Part shown: piece after piece, positions 7,791-15,716 of the stretch
Layout: each line of letters starts with the position of its first letter
How positions within the stretch are numbered: the first letter of the stretch is position 1
Origin: an uncultured Planctomycetaceae bacterium
Lineage (GTDB): Bacteria; Planctomycetota; Planctomycetia; Pirellulales; Pirellulaceae
Assembly (NCBI GenBank): GCA_903921945.1
Contig: CAIXSC010000733.1
Coordinates: 1 to 19,823, forward strand
Length of the DNA stretch: 19,823 nt
Direction: 5' to 3'
Notes under the pieces: model-generated
What the model was told of the DNA's origin: nothing
The model's database searches: none
Seen by the model: only the letters and a program-made list of their open reading frames with translations
Made by a program: the position numbers and the translations under genes

Positions 7791-7876
7791 AAGTCAACTT
7801 AGCACAGGCCGCGTGCCGGCGATCCCTTGGGAACCGGCTCCGCGTCATGGCGTGGCGAGTTAGCGTGGCGAGTCGC

Positions 7877-8233
7877 CTAGGCGGCGATGGCCGCCTTCAC
7901 CTGATCGACCAGCAGTTTGAAGCCGGCCGGGTCATGGATCGCCAATTCGGAGAGCGACTTGCGGTCCAACTGGATACCCGCCTTGATCAGCCCGTGGATG
8001 AACACGCTGTATCGCAAACCGTGCTCGGCGGTCGCCGCGCTGATACGCGTGATCCACAAGCGGCGGAATTGCCGCCGGCGTTGTCGCCGATCGCGATAGG
8101 CGTACGCGCCTGCCCGCAACAAGGTTTCCTTCGCCGTTCGCAACAACTTGCGACGGCCGCCGACGTACCCTTCGGCACGGCGGAAGAGACGGCGCTTTTT
8201 CTGGCGCCGAGCGGAACCGTTACCTGTTCTCAT
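7877..8233 (-). CDS. rplT: 50S ribosomal protein L20
   Basis: Ribosomal protein L20 is an early-assembly large-subunit protein that binds 23S rRNA. The 118-residue product contains the family's basic N-terminal half (RRQKKRRLFRRAEGYVGGRRKLLRTAKE), the RRRQFRRLWITRISAA helix, and the globular C-terminal half with YSVFIHGLIKAGIQLDRK. The length matches the usual 115-120. The ATG at 8233 gives the expected start; a longer open frame to 8338 is not conserved in character. It lies 117 bp downstream of rpmI and 160 bp upstream of pheS, the order of the common rpmI-rplT-pheST cluster. L20 autoregulates this cluster in other bacteria; no equivalent site is proven here. Confidence 0.96.
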   Translation of the reverse strand: MRTGNGSARRQKKRRLFRRAEGYVGGRRKLLRTAKETLLRAGAYAYRDRRQRRRQFRRLWITRISAATAEHGLRYSVFIHGLIKAGIQLDRKSLSELAIHDPAGFKLLVDQVKAAIAA

Positions 8234-8350
8234 GATGCAACCTGTCCAACGTTCGAGGAAAAAATGTCGCTCCGCGCGAGGCCTTGGACCGCCATGGCGG
8301 AGGGCCGGCCGCCGACGTCCGGCGGACAGCAAGTGCAACCGGCCGCAGCG

Positions 8351-8554
8351 TTAGCTGCTGTAGCCGTTGAGCGCGACGCGAATCTGCTTGGCCATCGTCT
8401 CGGACAACACGCGAGTGCCGCGGAGATTGCGGCTGCGCTTGTTCGACATGGCGGTCGCCAAGTGGCTCGTGCCGGCCTGACGGTGCTTGATTTTGCCCGT
8501 CGCCGTCAATCGGAACCGCTTCTTCGTGCCCTTGTGCGTCTTTTGCTTTGGCAT
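8351..8554 (-). CDS. rpmI: 50S ribosomal protein L35
   Basis: Ribosomal protein L35 is a small basic large-subunit protein. The 67-residue sequence MPKQKTHKGTKKRFRLTATG followed by KIKHRQAGTSHLATAMSNKR is fully typical in content and length. It is the first gene of the rpmI-rplT-pheS-pheT block. The infC gene that often precedes rpmI is not here; a Ser/Thr kinase gene lies upstream, with a sigma-70-like promoter and a roughly 100-nt leader in the gap. Confidence 0.97.
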   Translation of the reverse strand: MPKQKTHKGTKKRFRLTATGKIKHRQAGTSHLATAMSNKRSRNLRGTRVLSETMAKQIRVALNGYSS

Positions 8555-8583
8555 GTCGCTGTCACCTTATGGCATGGCGAGGC

Positions 8584-8609
8584 GGTGCGGCGGACGAAAC
8601 CGTCGCACC
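8584..8609 (-). promoter_or_regulatory. Hairpin in the rpmI 5' leader
   Basis: GGTGCG and CGCACC, with an inner CGG/CCG pairing across one mismatch, form a GC-rich hairpin about 30 nt upstream of the rpmI start. Ribosomal-protein leaders of this operon bind L20 in other bacteria, so this is a candidate control element. That role is inferred from position only. Confidence 0.3.
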
Positions 8610-8659
8610 CGTGCTCCCAGTCGCCCCGCCAATCGGGAGGCATTTTTGGGAAGCCGCGT

Positions 8660-8688
8660 ATTCTAAATCGCCGCCCGCTCGCCTGCAA
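8660..8688 (-). promoter_or_regulatory. Promoter for rpmI-rplT-pheST
   Basis: Read on the minus strand, a -35-like TTGCAG (8683-8688) is separated by exactly 17 nt from a -10 TAGAAT (8660-8665, 5 of 6 to consensus). The start would fall near 8652, giving a leader of about 100 nt before rpmI. Confidence 0.55.
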
Positions 8689-8750
8689 AGGGGTATTTTC
8701 GGCGCCCCGCCGCCTTCTCTTTGCTCTTTTCCCCACGCCATCGAGGGGAC

Positions 8751-8778
8751 CACCGATCGAGGAGAACACCGATCGAGG
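8751..8778. repeat. 12-bp direct repeat upstream of the rpmI promoter
   Basis: CACCGATCGAGG occurs at 8751-8762 and 8767-8778 (16-bp period), with a partial copy CCATCGAGG just before. Each copy contains the palindrome CGATCG. The pair sits about 65 nt upstream of the -35 element and could be protein-binding sites. Confidence 0.4.
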
Positions 8779-8799
8779 TTGTTCCGCCGTCGCGCCGCG

Positions 8800-11490
8800 T
8801 TAGCGAAATCCCCGCAAGACCAACGCCCAGGCTGGCAAGATCAACGCCACCACCAAGACGCCCGTCGCCACCGCCAACGCATGGATTTTCTGCCTCAGCC
8901 GCTCCAACTCGCCGCCAATCGCTTGCTCGTAACTCTGCTGCACAACCGCCCACAGCCCCGTCTCGCTCCCCCGCACCGTCACGGGCGACCGAGCCGCCAG
9001 CCAGCGCTGCCGAAACTCCGAGCCCAATTCGTCGTCGCCCAGTGGATCGTGGTAGTCGATATGGGTGTACACCCTGGGATGCGGGGTCGGCTGCCAACCA
9101 TCCAGCGAAACCCGATAGGTTTGCAGCCGGTCGGGTAGCCGCTGGTCGCGTTCCGCCAGCAACCGCTCGTAAAGTGGATGCTGAAGAATCGTCCCCTCCC
9201 GACTCACACGCGTATCGATGAGCCCCGCAAACACCTGCTCCGATTCCTCCCCCGGCAACTCGGTGATCTGCCCGAGTTCGTAGAGCAACGCGACGACACC
9301 CAGAAATTCCCCCTCGGCGGCAGCGGCTCCCGCTCCGGGAACGTCCGTCCCGGTCGCCGCCGTTCCAGTCACTGCTTTCCCGGTCGCCGCTGCTCCGGTC
9401 GCCGCCGTCCCGGTCGCCGCCGTTCCAGTCGCTGCCGTCTCGGTCGCCGTGCTCGAACGACCGCGATTCGAGTCCCGACTCGCGTTCGGATTGCCGTCCT
9501 CGCTCGTATCCGGGCCCACCCGCTGATCCCTGTCGCGATTCAAATCCCTATTCCTGTCGCTATCTCCGTCGACGTCCCTGTCGCGATTCCCGTCGCGGGT
9601 GGTGTTTGGAGAAGCGTCCGGGGAGGTGTCCCGCGAGTTGGCAGGCGCCCAGATCGGTGTCGAAATCGCGACGACCCACCGATCGGAGATCTGGCTGACA
9701 AAGGCGGCGGACAGATGAGTGCCTTGGATGCGCGGGCGGTCGGAACGGAGGTACTCTTCCAAGTCGGCAAAGTCGACCGAGCCGCCGTGATAGTAGCTCC
9801 GCCACGCGTAGTTCACGCCGATGGTCTCGTTGGCGGGCCAGCGGGCGAGTTGCAGGCCGTCACGGCCGAGGATGAACCAGCCGAACGCCGTAGGGTTGAC
9901 GGCGGCCGCTTGTCGCAGCGTTTCCTGAAGCGATTGCTGAGCCGGATGCGCCCGAAGTTTGGCACGCAGTTCGTCTCGATCCGGCTCGCTGAGTCGGGAG
10001 TCGTCCAGTCGCGCGAGCACTTCGCGGAGCGCGGCGTCGGCTTGCAGTTTGGCTAGGTCGCGTCGCAAGCGATCGCGACTCGCCAGGGTTTCCAATTGCG
10101 TGAACGACGCTTCCAATTGCCGCTGGGCCGTATGGGCGACCGAATCGGCGGCGAAGCCTACGCCGGTGACTGACCGCGCGGTCAACGCGGCATCCGTCTT
10201 GCGATACGCGTGGTCGAACCAAAACCAGCCGACCACGTGGACCAGAACAATCACCGCGAGCAACGCCCCGAACAGCACGGGGAACACGGGATGGCGCCGG
10301 CACCAGCGCCAGGCGCGTTCCACATTGCCAATCGGCCGCGCAAGAATCGGCTCGCCGCGCAAAAACCGGTCGAGTTCATCCGCCACTTCCGCGGCGGTCT
10401 CGTAGCGGTTCCGAGGCCGCTTATCGAGACATTTAAGGCAGATGGTCTCGAGATCGGGCGGGATGGCGGCGTTGAGCGAACTGGGGCGCGGCGGCTCCTC
10501 TTCGATCGCTTTGTGGATCAACACTTCCACAGTGCCGCGAAAGGGCAACGCGTCGGTCAGCAATTCGAACAGCAAGACGCCGAACGAATAGACGTCGCTG
10601 CGGCGGTCGGCGAGCGCCGCGTCGCCAGCCGCTTGCTCGGGAGAAATGTACGCCGGCGTGCCGAGAATCCGGCCATCCGACGTCATCGTGACTTGCCCGA
10701 CCGACCGCATGGCCAAACCGAAGTCCGTGACGTGCGGTTCGCCACGCTCGTCCATCAAGATGTTTTGCGGTTTGAGATCGCGGTGGACTACGCCCGCCTC
10801 GTGCGCGAAATCCAACGCCCGGCAGATCTTCGCGCATAACTCGATCAGGTCCCGCTGCGAACAGTTCGCTTCCCGCCGCCACACATCGAGCGATTTGCCC
10901 TCCATGAATTGGCTAATCAGGTAGATAACGTCGCCGTCGCGGCCCACCTGGAACACGCGCGCGATGTTCGGATGCGTCAACTGCGCCGCGATCCGGGCCT
11001 CGTGAAGGAACTCGTCGAGCGACTCGTGGGCCAACGCGCCTTTGCGGGGGATTTTCAGGGCGACGACGCGATCCAATTGCGTGTCGCGGGCTTTCCACAC
11101 GGTGCCGAAGCCCCCCATCCCGACACGTTCGATCAGCTCGAAGTGGGCGATGGTCGCCACCGACTCCGCCCGCAGCGACTCGTCTCCTTCTCCCGCCACA
11201 TCAAACTTCGCGTGACAGGTCGTACACACGAGGCTGGTCAGCTCGCCGTCCGCCGAAATCTCGATCGGACGCCGGCAGCGCGGACAATGAATCCGCAGAT
11301 GGCTCGCACGAGACTGGCTCGCCTTCGCGGCTTCGGTTCGGGAAAACGAGATCCCGTTGGCAAGCGCGGGCCGGTGGGGCTCGGAACCGCCGCCGCGCCG
11401 CGGAAGGTGCGGCAAGGTTTCGCCTTCAACCGGCCGACTATTCGCCGACCCATCGAAGGGAAGCGTCCGTTTTGGATCGTCTGACGCCAC
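8800..11490 (-). CDS. Transmembrane Ser/Thr protein kinase with Cache-like sensor
   Basis: A Hanks-type receptor kinase of 896 residues. A zinc ribbon (Cys69/Cys72 and Cys89/Cys92) precedes the kinase domain at about 117-380: glycine loop GMGGFG (124-129), Lys146, Glu164, catalytic HRDLKPQN with Asp238, and DFG Asp256, all intact. A transmembrane helix lies at about 404-425. The extracytoplasmic part (430-870) has a helical stretch and a Cache-like segment (GWFILGRDGLQLARWP, YAWRSYYHGG), and a second membrane helix lies at about 871-891. Within the sensor, residues 618-725 are low complexity: an Asp/Asn/Arg-rich run and then Ala-Ala-Thr-Gly pentapeptides. Start is GTG at 11490, with GAGG upstream and an in-frame stop just before. 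It lies downstream of a paralogous WD40 kinase but has its own promoter. The ligand is unknown. Confidence 0.9.
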   Translation of the reverse strand: MASDDPKRTLPFDGSANSRPVEGETLPHLPRRGGGSEPHRPALANGISFSRTEAAKASQSRASHLRIHCPRCRRPIEISADGELTSLVCTTCHAKFDVAGEGDESLRAESVATIAHFELIERVGMGGFGTVWKARDTQLDRVVALKIPRKGALAHESLDEFLHEARIAAQLTHPNIARVFQVGRDGDVIYLISQFMEGKSLDVWRREANCSQRDLIELCAKICRALDFAHEAGVVHRDLKPQNILMDERGEPHVTDFGLAMRSVGQVTMTSDGRILGTPAYISPEQAAGDAALADRRSDVYSFGVLLFELLTDALPFRGTVEVLIHKAIEEEPPRPSSLNAAIPPDLETICLKCLDKRPRNRYETAAEVADELDRFLRGEPILARPIGNVERAWRWCRRHPVFPVLFGALLAVIVLVHVVGWFWFDHAYRKTDAALTARSVTGVGFAADSVAHTAQRQLEASFTQLETLASRDRLRRDLAKLQADAALREVLARLDDSRLSEPDRDELRAKLRAHPAQQSLQETLRQAAAVNPTAFGWFILGRDGLQLARWPANETIGVNYAWRSYYHGGSVDFADLEEYLRSDRPRIQGTHLSAAFVSQISDRWVVAISTPIWAPANSRDTSPDASPNTTRDGNRDRDVDGDSDRNRDLNRDRDQRVGPDTSEDGNPNASRDSNRGRSSTATETAATGTAATGTAATGAAATGKAVTGTAATGTDVPGAGAAAAEGEFLGVVALLYELGQITELPGEESEQVFAGLIDTRVSREGTILQHPLYERLLAERDQRLPDRLQTYRVSLDGWQPTPHPRVYTHIDYHDPLGDDELGSEFRQRWLAARSPVTVRGSETGLWAVVQQSYEQAIGGELERLRQKIHALAVATGVLVVALILPAWALVLRGFR
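9353..9442. repeat. 15-bp tandem repeat in the Cache kinase
   Basis: Six in-phase 15-bp units run from 9353 to 9442 (plus-strand consensus GTCGCCGCCGTTCCA; units 1 and 5 identical), with a degenerate seventh to 9457. They encode the Ala-Ala-Thr-Gly-Thr pentapeptide run at about residues 682-715 of the kinase. Confidence 0.88.
9510..9600. repeat. Imperfect short repeat coding Asp/Asn/Arg run
   Basis: Degenerate 6- to 12-bp repeats related to CGCGACAGGGA (minus strand) encode NRDRD-type residues at about 631-660 of the Cache kinase. The copies are more diverged than in the neighbouring 15-bp array. Confidence 0.55.
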
Positions 11491-11533
11491 ACGTTGACCC
11501 TCGAGCCCCTAAACGCACTTCGCACGCTCCGAC

Positions 11534-11562
11534 ATTCTACGTGCCAGGCCACTCGCCGTCAG
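11534..11562 (-). promoter_or_regulatory. Promoter for the Cache kinase gene
   Basis: On the minus strand, CTGACG (11557-11562, 4 of 6 to the -35 consensus) and TAGAAT (11534-11539, 5 of 6 to the -10) are separated by 17 nt. The -10 is identical to that of the rpmI promoter. The leader to the GTG start would be about 38 nt. Confidence 0.5.
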
Positions 11563-11671
11563 GACCAATCCACTCAGGGCGACGAGAGAGCGGTCTCCAG
11601 ATGACGATGACACCCGTAACGCACCGCAGCCGGCCGGTTGGCACTCGATCGCGTCAGCCGATTTTTAGCGA

Positions 11672-11748
11672 TCAGCTGTCAGTTGTCAGTTGTCAGTTGT
11701 CAGTTGTCAGCTTGCAGTTGTCAGTTGGCAGTTGGCAGTTGGCAGTTT
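11672..11748. repeat. Heptanucleotide tandem array, TCAGTTG type
   Basis: Eleven consecutive 7-bp units keep exact phase: TCAGCTG, four TCAGTTG, TCAGCTT, GCAGTTG, TCAGTTG, two GCAGTTG and GCAGTTT. The array is intergenic, between the two kinase genes and upstream of the Cache kinase promoter. It is too short and spacer-free to be a CRISPR array. Such heptamer arrays resemble the STRR elements described in filamentous cyanobacteria. Confidence 0.92.
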
Positions 11749-11752
11749 TCAC

Positions 11753-11787
11753 CCTTCAGCCTTCAGCCTTCAGCCTTCAGCCTTCTG
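11753..11787. repeat. Heptanucleotide tandem array, CCTTCAG type
   Basis: Five in-phase 7-bp units (four CCTTCAG and one CCTTCTG) begin 4 nt after the first array. They cover the last codons and the TGA stop (11763-11765) of the WD40 kinase, encoding its C-terminal Lys-Ala-Glu-Gly. Confidence 0.92.
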
Positions 11788-14700
11788 CGGAGTCGTTCGA
11801 AGCGTTCCCGGATTTCCTGCGGGGTGAGCGGCACGGCGAGGTTTTTGGAGTCGAGCTTTTGGGCGCCCCGGAGTTCGATCAAATCGCTTAGTTGGTCGAT
11901 CGGCAAGCGATTGGGCACCAGGGGATAGAACTGGGCGGGGCTGTTCGCCGTCGCCAAGCCAACTTGGATTGGCTGGTGGACGCCGCGCAGAGCCTGGACC
12001 GCGCCAGGTTGCGTGACTTTGCGGGTCAGCGGCAGGCCGGTTTCCGCATCGTGCCATTGGAAGAATCCGGTGATGGGCGATGAGCGCGGAATGCCGAGCG
12101 CGTTGCGATCCGCGGCGGCGACGATCCAGGGTTGTCCCGTGACGAAAGACGACTGCACGAAGCGGATCGCGTTTCCCCGCGGAATACGGGAAAGCGGTTC
12201 GAGCGTCCCGGGATCGACGACCGTGATGTCGGACAGCGCGGTTTGGGCCGCAAGGTATCGGCCGTCCGTGGAGATGGCAAAACCAAAAACGGGGGTTTCA
12301 AGTTGCCGGCGGCGCGGCTTCGCAACCAGGTTCAGCGGCAGCGAATAGGCGACAATCGCGCCATCATCGCAGCCTGCCAGCACTCCGCTCTCGCCAGGAA
12401 GGAAGGCCACGCAGTTGATCGGTTGGCCCACGGTCACGACGGTCGGCGCGGCGTCCGGCGAATTCCACAGCAGCAGCCGTCCATCGCGTCCGACCGTCGC
12501 GAACATGCCGGAGGGGGAAAGCGCGACACCGGAGATGCGGTCGGTGTGCCCGTCCACCGTGCGAACCGCGCCGGTTTCGGCATCGCCGAACACGATGCGG
12601 CCCGTGATCAACGGAACGATGAATCGGTAGCCGTTCGGGAAAAACCGGACCTCCATGGCGCGGCTCTCAAGCGGCATCGACGGCAGGTAGGTCGAGTTCG
12701 TGCGCCGATCCCAAAACCGCAGGAGCCGGTCCGGAGCGATCGTGACGAGTCGATGCGTGTCGCCGGCCGGCACCGCGAACGACGTCGGAGCGCTCGGAAG
12801 CGAAACCTCGAGCTCGGTCGGCTGGTATCGGCCGTCCTCCGCCTTGATCCATTCGCGGACCCGGTTGTCGGCGGTTACGCCGAGCAACACGCGACCGTCG
12901 TCAAACAGTTTCAGCTTGCCATTCGCGATGTCTGGAAGCGCGAAGACATCCGCCATCGGCGCCAAAACGTCCCAACAGCGAACGAGTCCATCCGCGGTCG
13001 CGATCAACAATTGCCGGTTGTCAGGAAGCCACGTCACGACGCGCACGATCGAGCCGTGCGGAAGGCGGGGGGTGATCGGCTCCAGCGTATCGGTGCGCCA
13101 AGCCTGCGCGCCGCCAAGTTCGCCGCCCGCACAAAGCCACCGGCCGTCGCCACTGAGCCCGAGACTTAGGAGCTTGTCGTTGCGCGGCAATGCGACCCGG
13201 CCCGTCAATTCGCCGGACTCCACCGCGAACCGTTCCAGCTCGCCATGGCTCGACCCGGTCCAAAGATGCCGCGAATCGGCGGTGAACAACAGTTGCAAGC
13301 AGACACCGCGCACGGGCGAACGGGTGACAGGCGCGTCCCCGCGATCACGTTCCCGCCATTGAACTTCGCCATCCTCGCTGCCGGTCGCCAGCCAGCGACC
13401 GTCCGGGCTGAAGGCGGCCGCGCGAATGGCCTGGGAATGTTCCATCGGCTCGCCGACGGCGCGGCCGGTCGCAAGGTCGTAAAGAAAACCGTTGCCCGGA
13501 GCATCCACCTTGTTGCCCAGCCCCACAAACAGTTGCTGGCTGTCGGGGCTGAAGAGGATCACCGTGGGCATGTGTGGATGCGGCAGAATCCATTGGGTGG
13601 AAGTTTGTTCGCCATCGAAAACGAGGACTTGGCCGTCGATGCCGCCGGCGGCGAGCCATTTGCCATCGGCGGACCAGGCGAGCAATCGCGGGCCGACCGG
13701 CTTGGTCGACACGGTCGCGAGCAGTTTGCCGGAGGCCGCGTCCCAAAGCGTTGCGCCGCGTTGAAGATCACCCACCGCAAGTCGACCGCCCTTGGGGTCG
13801 AATGCCAAGGCCGCGACGGAACCGGTGTTCAAACGTCGGGGCTCCTGGGGCGTGTTATCCACCAAGTCCCATAAGCCGACGCCCGACTTGCCGCCCACGG
13901 CCACTCGTCCGCCATCCGGCGCCACGACCGCCGTGGCGACGGTGTTCGCGAAATCAAACAGGCGGACAAGGGGCGGCGTCGACCGCACGATTTCGCCTAA
14001 CCGCACCTGCTGACGGGCGATCGCGGCCGCCGCCTCCGCCACCTCATCGCGGGTGCCGCTCGCGGCGTCGGCAGGCACCGGTTGTTCGAGTCGCAGACGC
14101 CACGCGGATAGAAACGACAGGGCGGCGGACAGGGGATCTTCATCAAGCAAGTCGGCGCCTTGTTGCTCGAGACGCCGTTCCAGCTGCGCGACCGATTTCC
14201 GTTGTTCGACTTCGGTCACGAGGCGAAGGTTTCGTTCCGTTTGCATCGCCTTCCACGACGAATTGGCGAACAGGATCGATACGGCGACGATCGCAACCAC
14301 GAAGACAGCGAGTGTTGTGGCGAGGCCGGCGGCCAGCGGATTGCGGCGGCACCAAAGCCGCAGTCGTTCGACCGGGCCGGCGGGCCGAGCGACGATCGGC
14401 ACTTTCAATTGCCAGCGGCGCAAATCGTCGGCCAGCGCCGCCGCGCTGGCGTAGCGTCGCCGGCTGTCTTTGGCGAGCGCTTTCAGCACGATGGTTTCCA
14501 GCGGTCGCGGGATGGTGTCGTTCAACTCCCGCAACGGCCGCGGTTCCATGTGCAGCACTTGCTGGATGGTCATGTCGCGGCTGCCACGGAACGGCAACAT
14601 GCCGGTGAGCATTTCGTAGAGGATCGCGCCAAGGCTGTAAACATCGCTCGTCGCGTTGACCAAATGGTGCTGCCCGCTCGCTTGCTCCGGCGACATGTAA

Positions 14701-15716
14701 GCGGGCGTGCCGATGATTTGCCCGCGCAGCGTGATCGTGACTTCCGCCTCGCCGATGCGTGCCAAACCAAAGTCGGCGACGAACGGATCCCCTTTGGCGT
14801 TCACCAATATATTGCTCGGTTTCAGGTCGCGATGGATGACGCGGAGGGAATGCGCGTGCTCGACGCCGTCGGCGATCGCGGCGATCAACTGAGCCGTCTC
14901 CGAGAAACTGAAGCGGCGTTGCTTCAGGAGCTTATCGAGCGATTCGCCATTGATGAATTCGCTCACCAGGAACGGCCGCTCGTTCTCTTGGCCGACCTCG
15001 AACACCCGCACAATCCGCGGATGCTGCAGGTTGGCGGCCGCTTGCGCCTCCTTGCGAAACAACTCCACTTCATCTTGAGCCGTGAAGTAACCGCGTCGCG
15101 GCACCTTGATCGCCACGTCGCGATTCATCATCGTGTCGTAGCCCTGAAAGACGTTGCCGAACGCGCCGGCTCCCAACAGCCGATCGATCCGAAACCGGCC
15201 GATCTGCTTCGGCAGCACGACCCGCTCGTTCGCCGTTCCGTCGCCACCCGCGACGCGGAACGTGCTGCCGCAACTGCCGCATGTGACGCCTGCTACTTCC
15301 AGCCCCACCAACTGCAAACCCATGCCGCATTGGGGACACTCGATTCGCAGCGCCGTTTCCTCCACGACGGGCTCGTTTGGAGACGACTGGCCCGCCTTGC
15401 TCTTATCGGCCTCCCGCAGAACTTGACCGATCCACGCGAGCCGCCGCGCCAGCTGCGTCGCAAGGTCAGGATGAGCGTCGGCCAGCTTCTCGATGTCGGG
15501 CCGATTTCCCAGGCGGAATTGCTGGAAGACATCGACAATGATTTGCTCAAGCCGGGCCCGCTGTTCCTCCGTCAACGATCCGGTAGCCATGTCCAGGTCC
15601 GACTCGCCAGCAGATTCGCTCGAAGCTTCGTCGGGAGGCCCGCCCGTCGGTGGAACGGCCGAGTCTTCGGGATTGTCGTCTGGCTGGCCGCTGTCAGTCG
15701 GATCGATCGACGTCAT
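11763..15716 (-). CDS. Transmembrane Ser/Thr protein kinase with WD40 repeats
   Basis: A 1317-residue Hanks-type kinase fused to WD40 repeats, an architecture common in planctomycetes. Residues 1-45 are acidic and Pro-rich; 48-105 are a helical region seen at the N-terminus of such kinases. A zinc ribbon follows (Cys127/Cys130 and Cys146/Cys149). The kinase domain spans about 174-435: glycine loop LGAGAFGNVF, Lys204, catalytic Asp297 in HRDLKPSN, DFG Asp315. A transmembrane helix at about 461-484 and a coiled-coil-prone segment precede WD40-like repeats from about 585 to 1240 (for example AFSPDGRWLATGSEDGEVQW). The propeller would lie outside the cytoplasm. The ATG overlaps the stop of the upstream Cys-rich gene as ATGA. 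The zinc ribbon, kinase and juxtamembrane WCRRNP motif parallel the adjacent kinase, pointing to duplication. Confidence 0.95.
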   Translation of the reverse strand: MTSIDPTDSGQPDDNPEDSAVPPTGGPPDEASSESAGESDLDMATGSLTEEQRARLEQIIVDVFQQFRLGNRPDIEKLADAHPDLATQLARRLAWIGQVLREADKSKAGQSSPNEPVVEETALRIECPQCGMGLQLVGLEVAGVTCGSCGSTFRVAGGDGTANERVVLPKQIGRFRIDRLLGAGAFGNVFQGYDTMMNRDVAIKVPRRGYFTAQDEVELFRKEAQAAANLQHPRIVRVFEVGQENERPFLVSEFINGESLDKLLKQRRFSFSETAQLIAAIADGVEHAHSLRVIHRDLKPSNILVNAKGDPFVADFGLARIGEAEVTITLRGQIIGTPAYMSPEQASGQHHLVNATSDVYSLGAILYEMLTGMLPFRGSRDMTIQQVLHMEPRPLRELNDTIPRPLETIVLKALAKDSRRRYASAAALADDLRRWQLKVPIVARPAGPVERLRLWCRRNPLAAGLATTLAVFVVAIVAVSILFANSSWKAMQTERNLRLVTEVEQRKSVAQLERRLEQQGADLLDEDPLSAALSFLSAWRLRLEQPVPADAASGTRDEVAEAAAAIARQQVRLGEIVRSTPPLVRLFDFANTVATAVVAPDGGRVAVGGKSGVGLWDLVDNTPQEPRRLNTGSVAALAFDPKGGRLAVGDLQRGATLWDAASGKLLATVSTKPVGPRLLAWSADGKWLAAGGIDGQVLVFDGEQTSTQWILPHPHMPTVILFSPDSQQLFVGLGNKVDAPGNGFLYDLATGRAVGEPMEHSQAIRAAAFSPDGRWLATGSEDGEVQWRERDRGDAPVTRSPVRGVCLQLLFTADSRHLWTGSSHGELERFAVESGELTGRVALPRNDKLLSLGLSGDGRWLCAGGELGGAQAWRTDTLEPITPRLPHGSIVRVVTWLPDNRQLLIATADGLVRCWDVLAPMADVFALPDIANGKLKLFDDGRVLLGVTADNRVREWIKAEDGRYQPTELEVSLPSAPTSFAVPAGDTHRLVTIAPDRLLRFWDRRTNSTYLPSMPLESRAMEVRFFPNGYRFIVPLITGRIVFGDAETGAVRTVDGHTDRISGVALSPSGMFATVGRDGRLLLWNSPDAAPTVVTVGQPINCVAFLPGESGVLAGCDDGAIVAYSLPLNLVAKPRRRQLETPVFGFAISTDGRYLAAQTALSDITVVDPGTLEPLSRIPRGNAIRFVQSSFVTGQPWIVAAADRNALGIPRSSPITGFFQWHDAETGLPLTRKVTQPGAVQALRGVHQPIQVGLATANSPAQFYPLVPNRLPIDQLSDLIELRGAQKLDSKNLAVPLTPQEIRERFERLRRRLKAEG

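Noticed and set aside
7717..7848. N-terminal extension of pheS to an upstream ATG
   Set aside because: The added 44 residues match no PheS N-terminus and cover the leader hairpin; the internal ATG at 7716 fits the family.
11672..11787. Possible CRISPR array
   Set aside because: The repeats are contiguous 7-mers with no spacers, and no cas genes are present.
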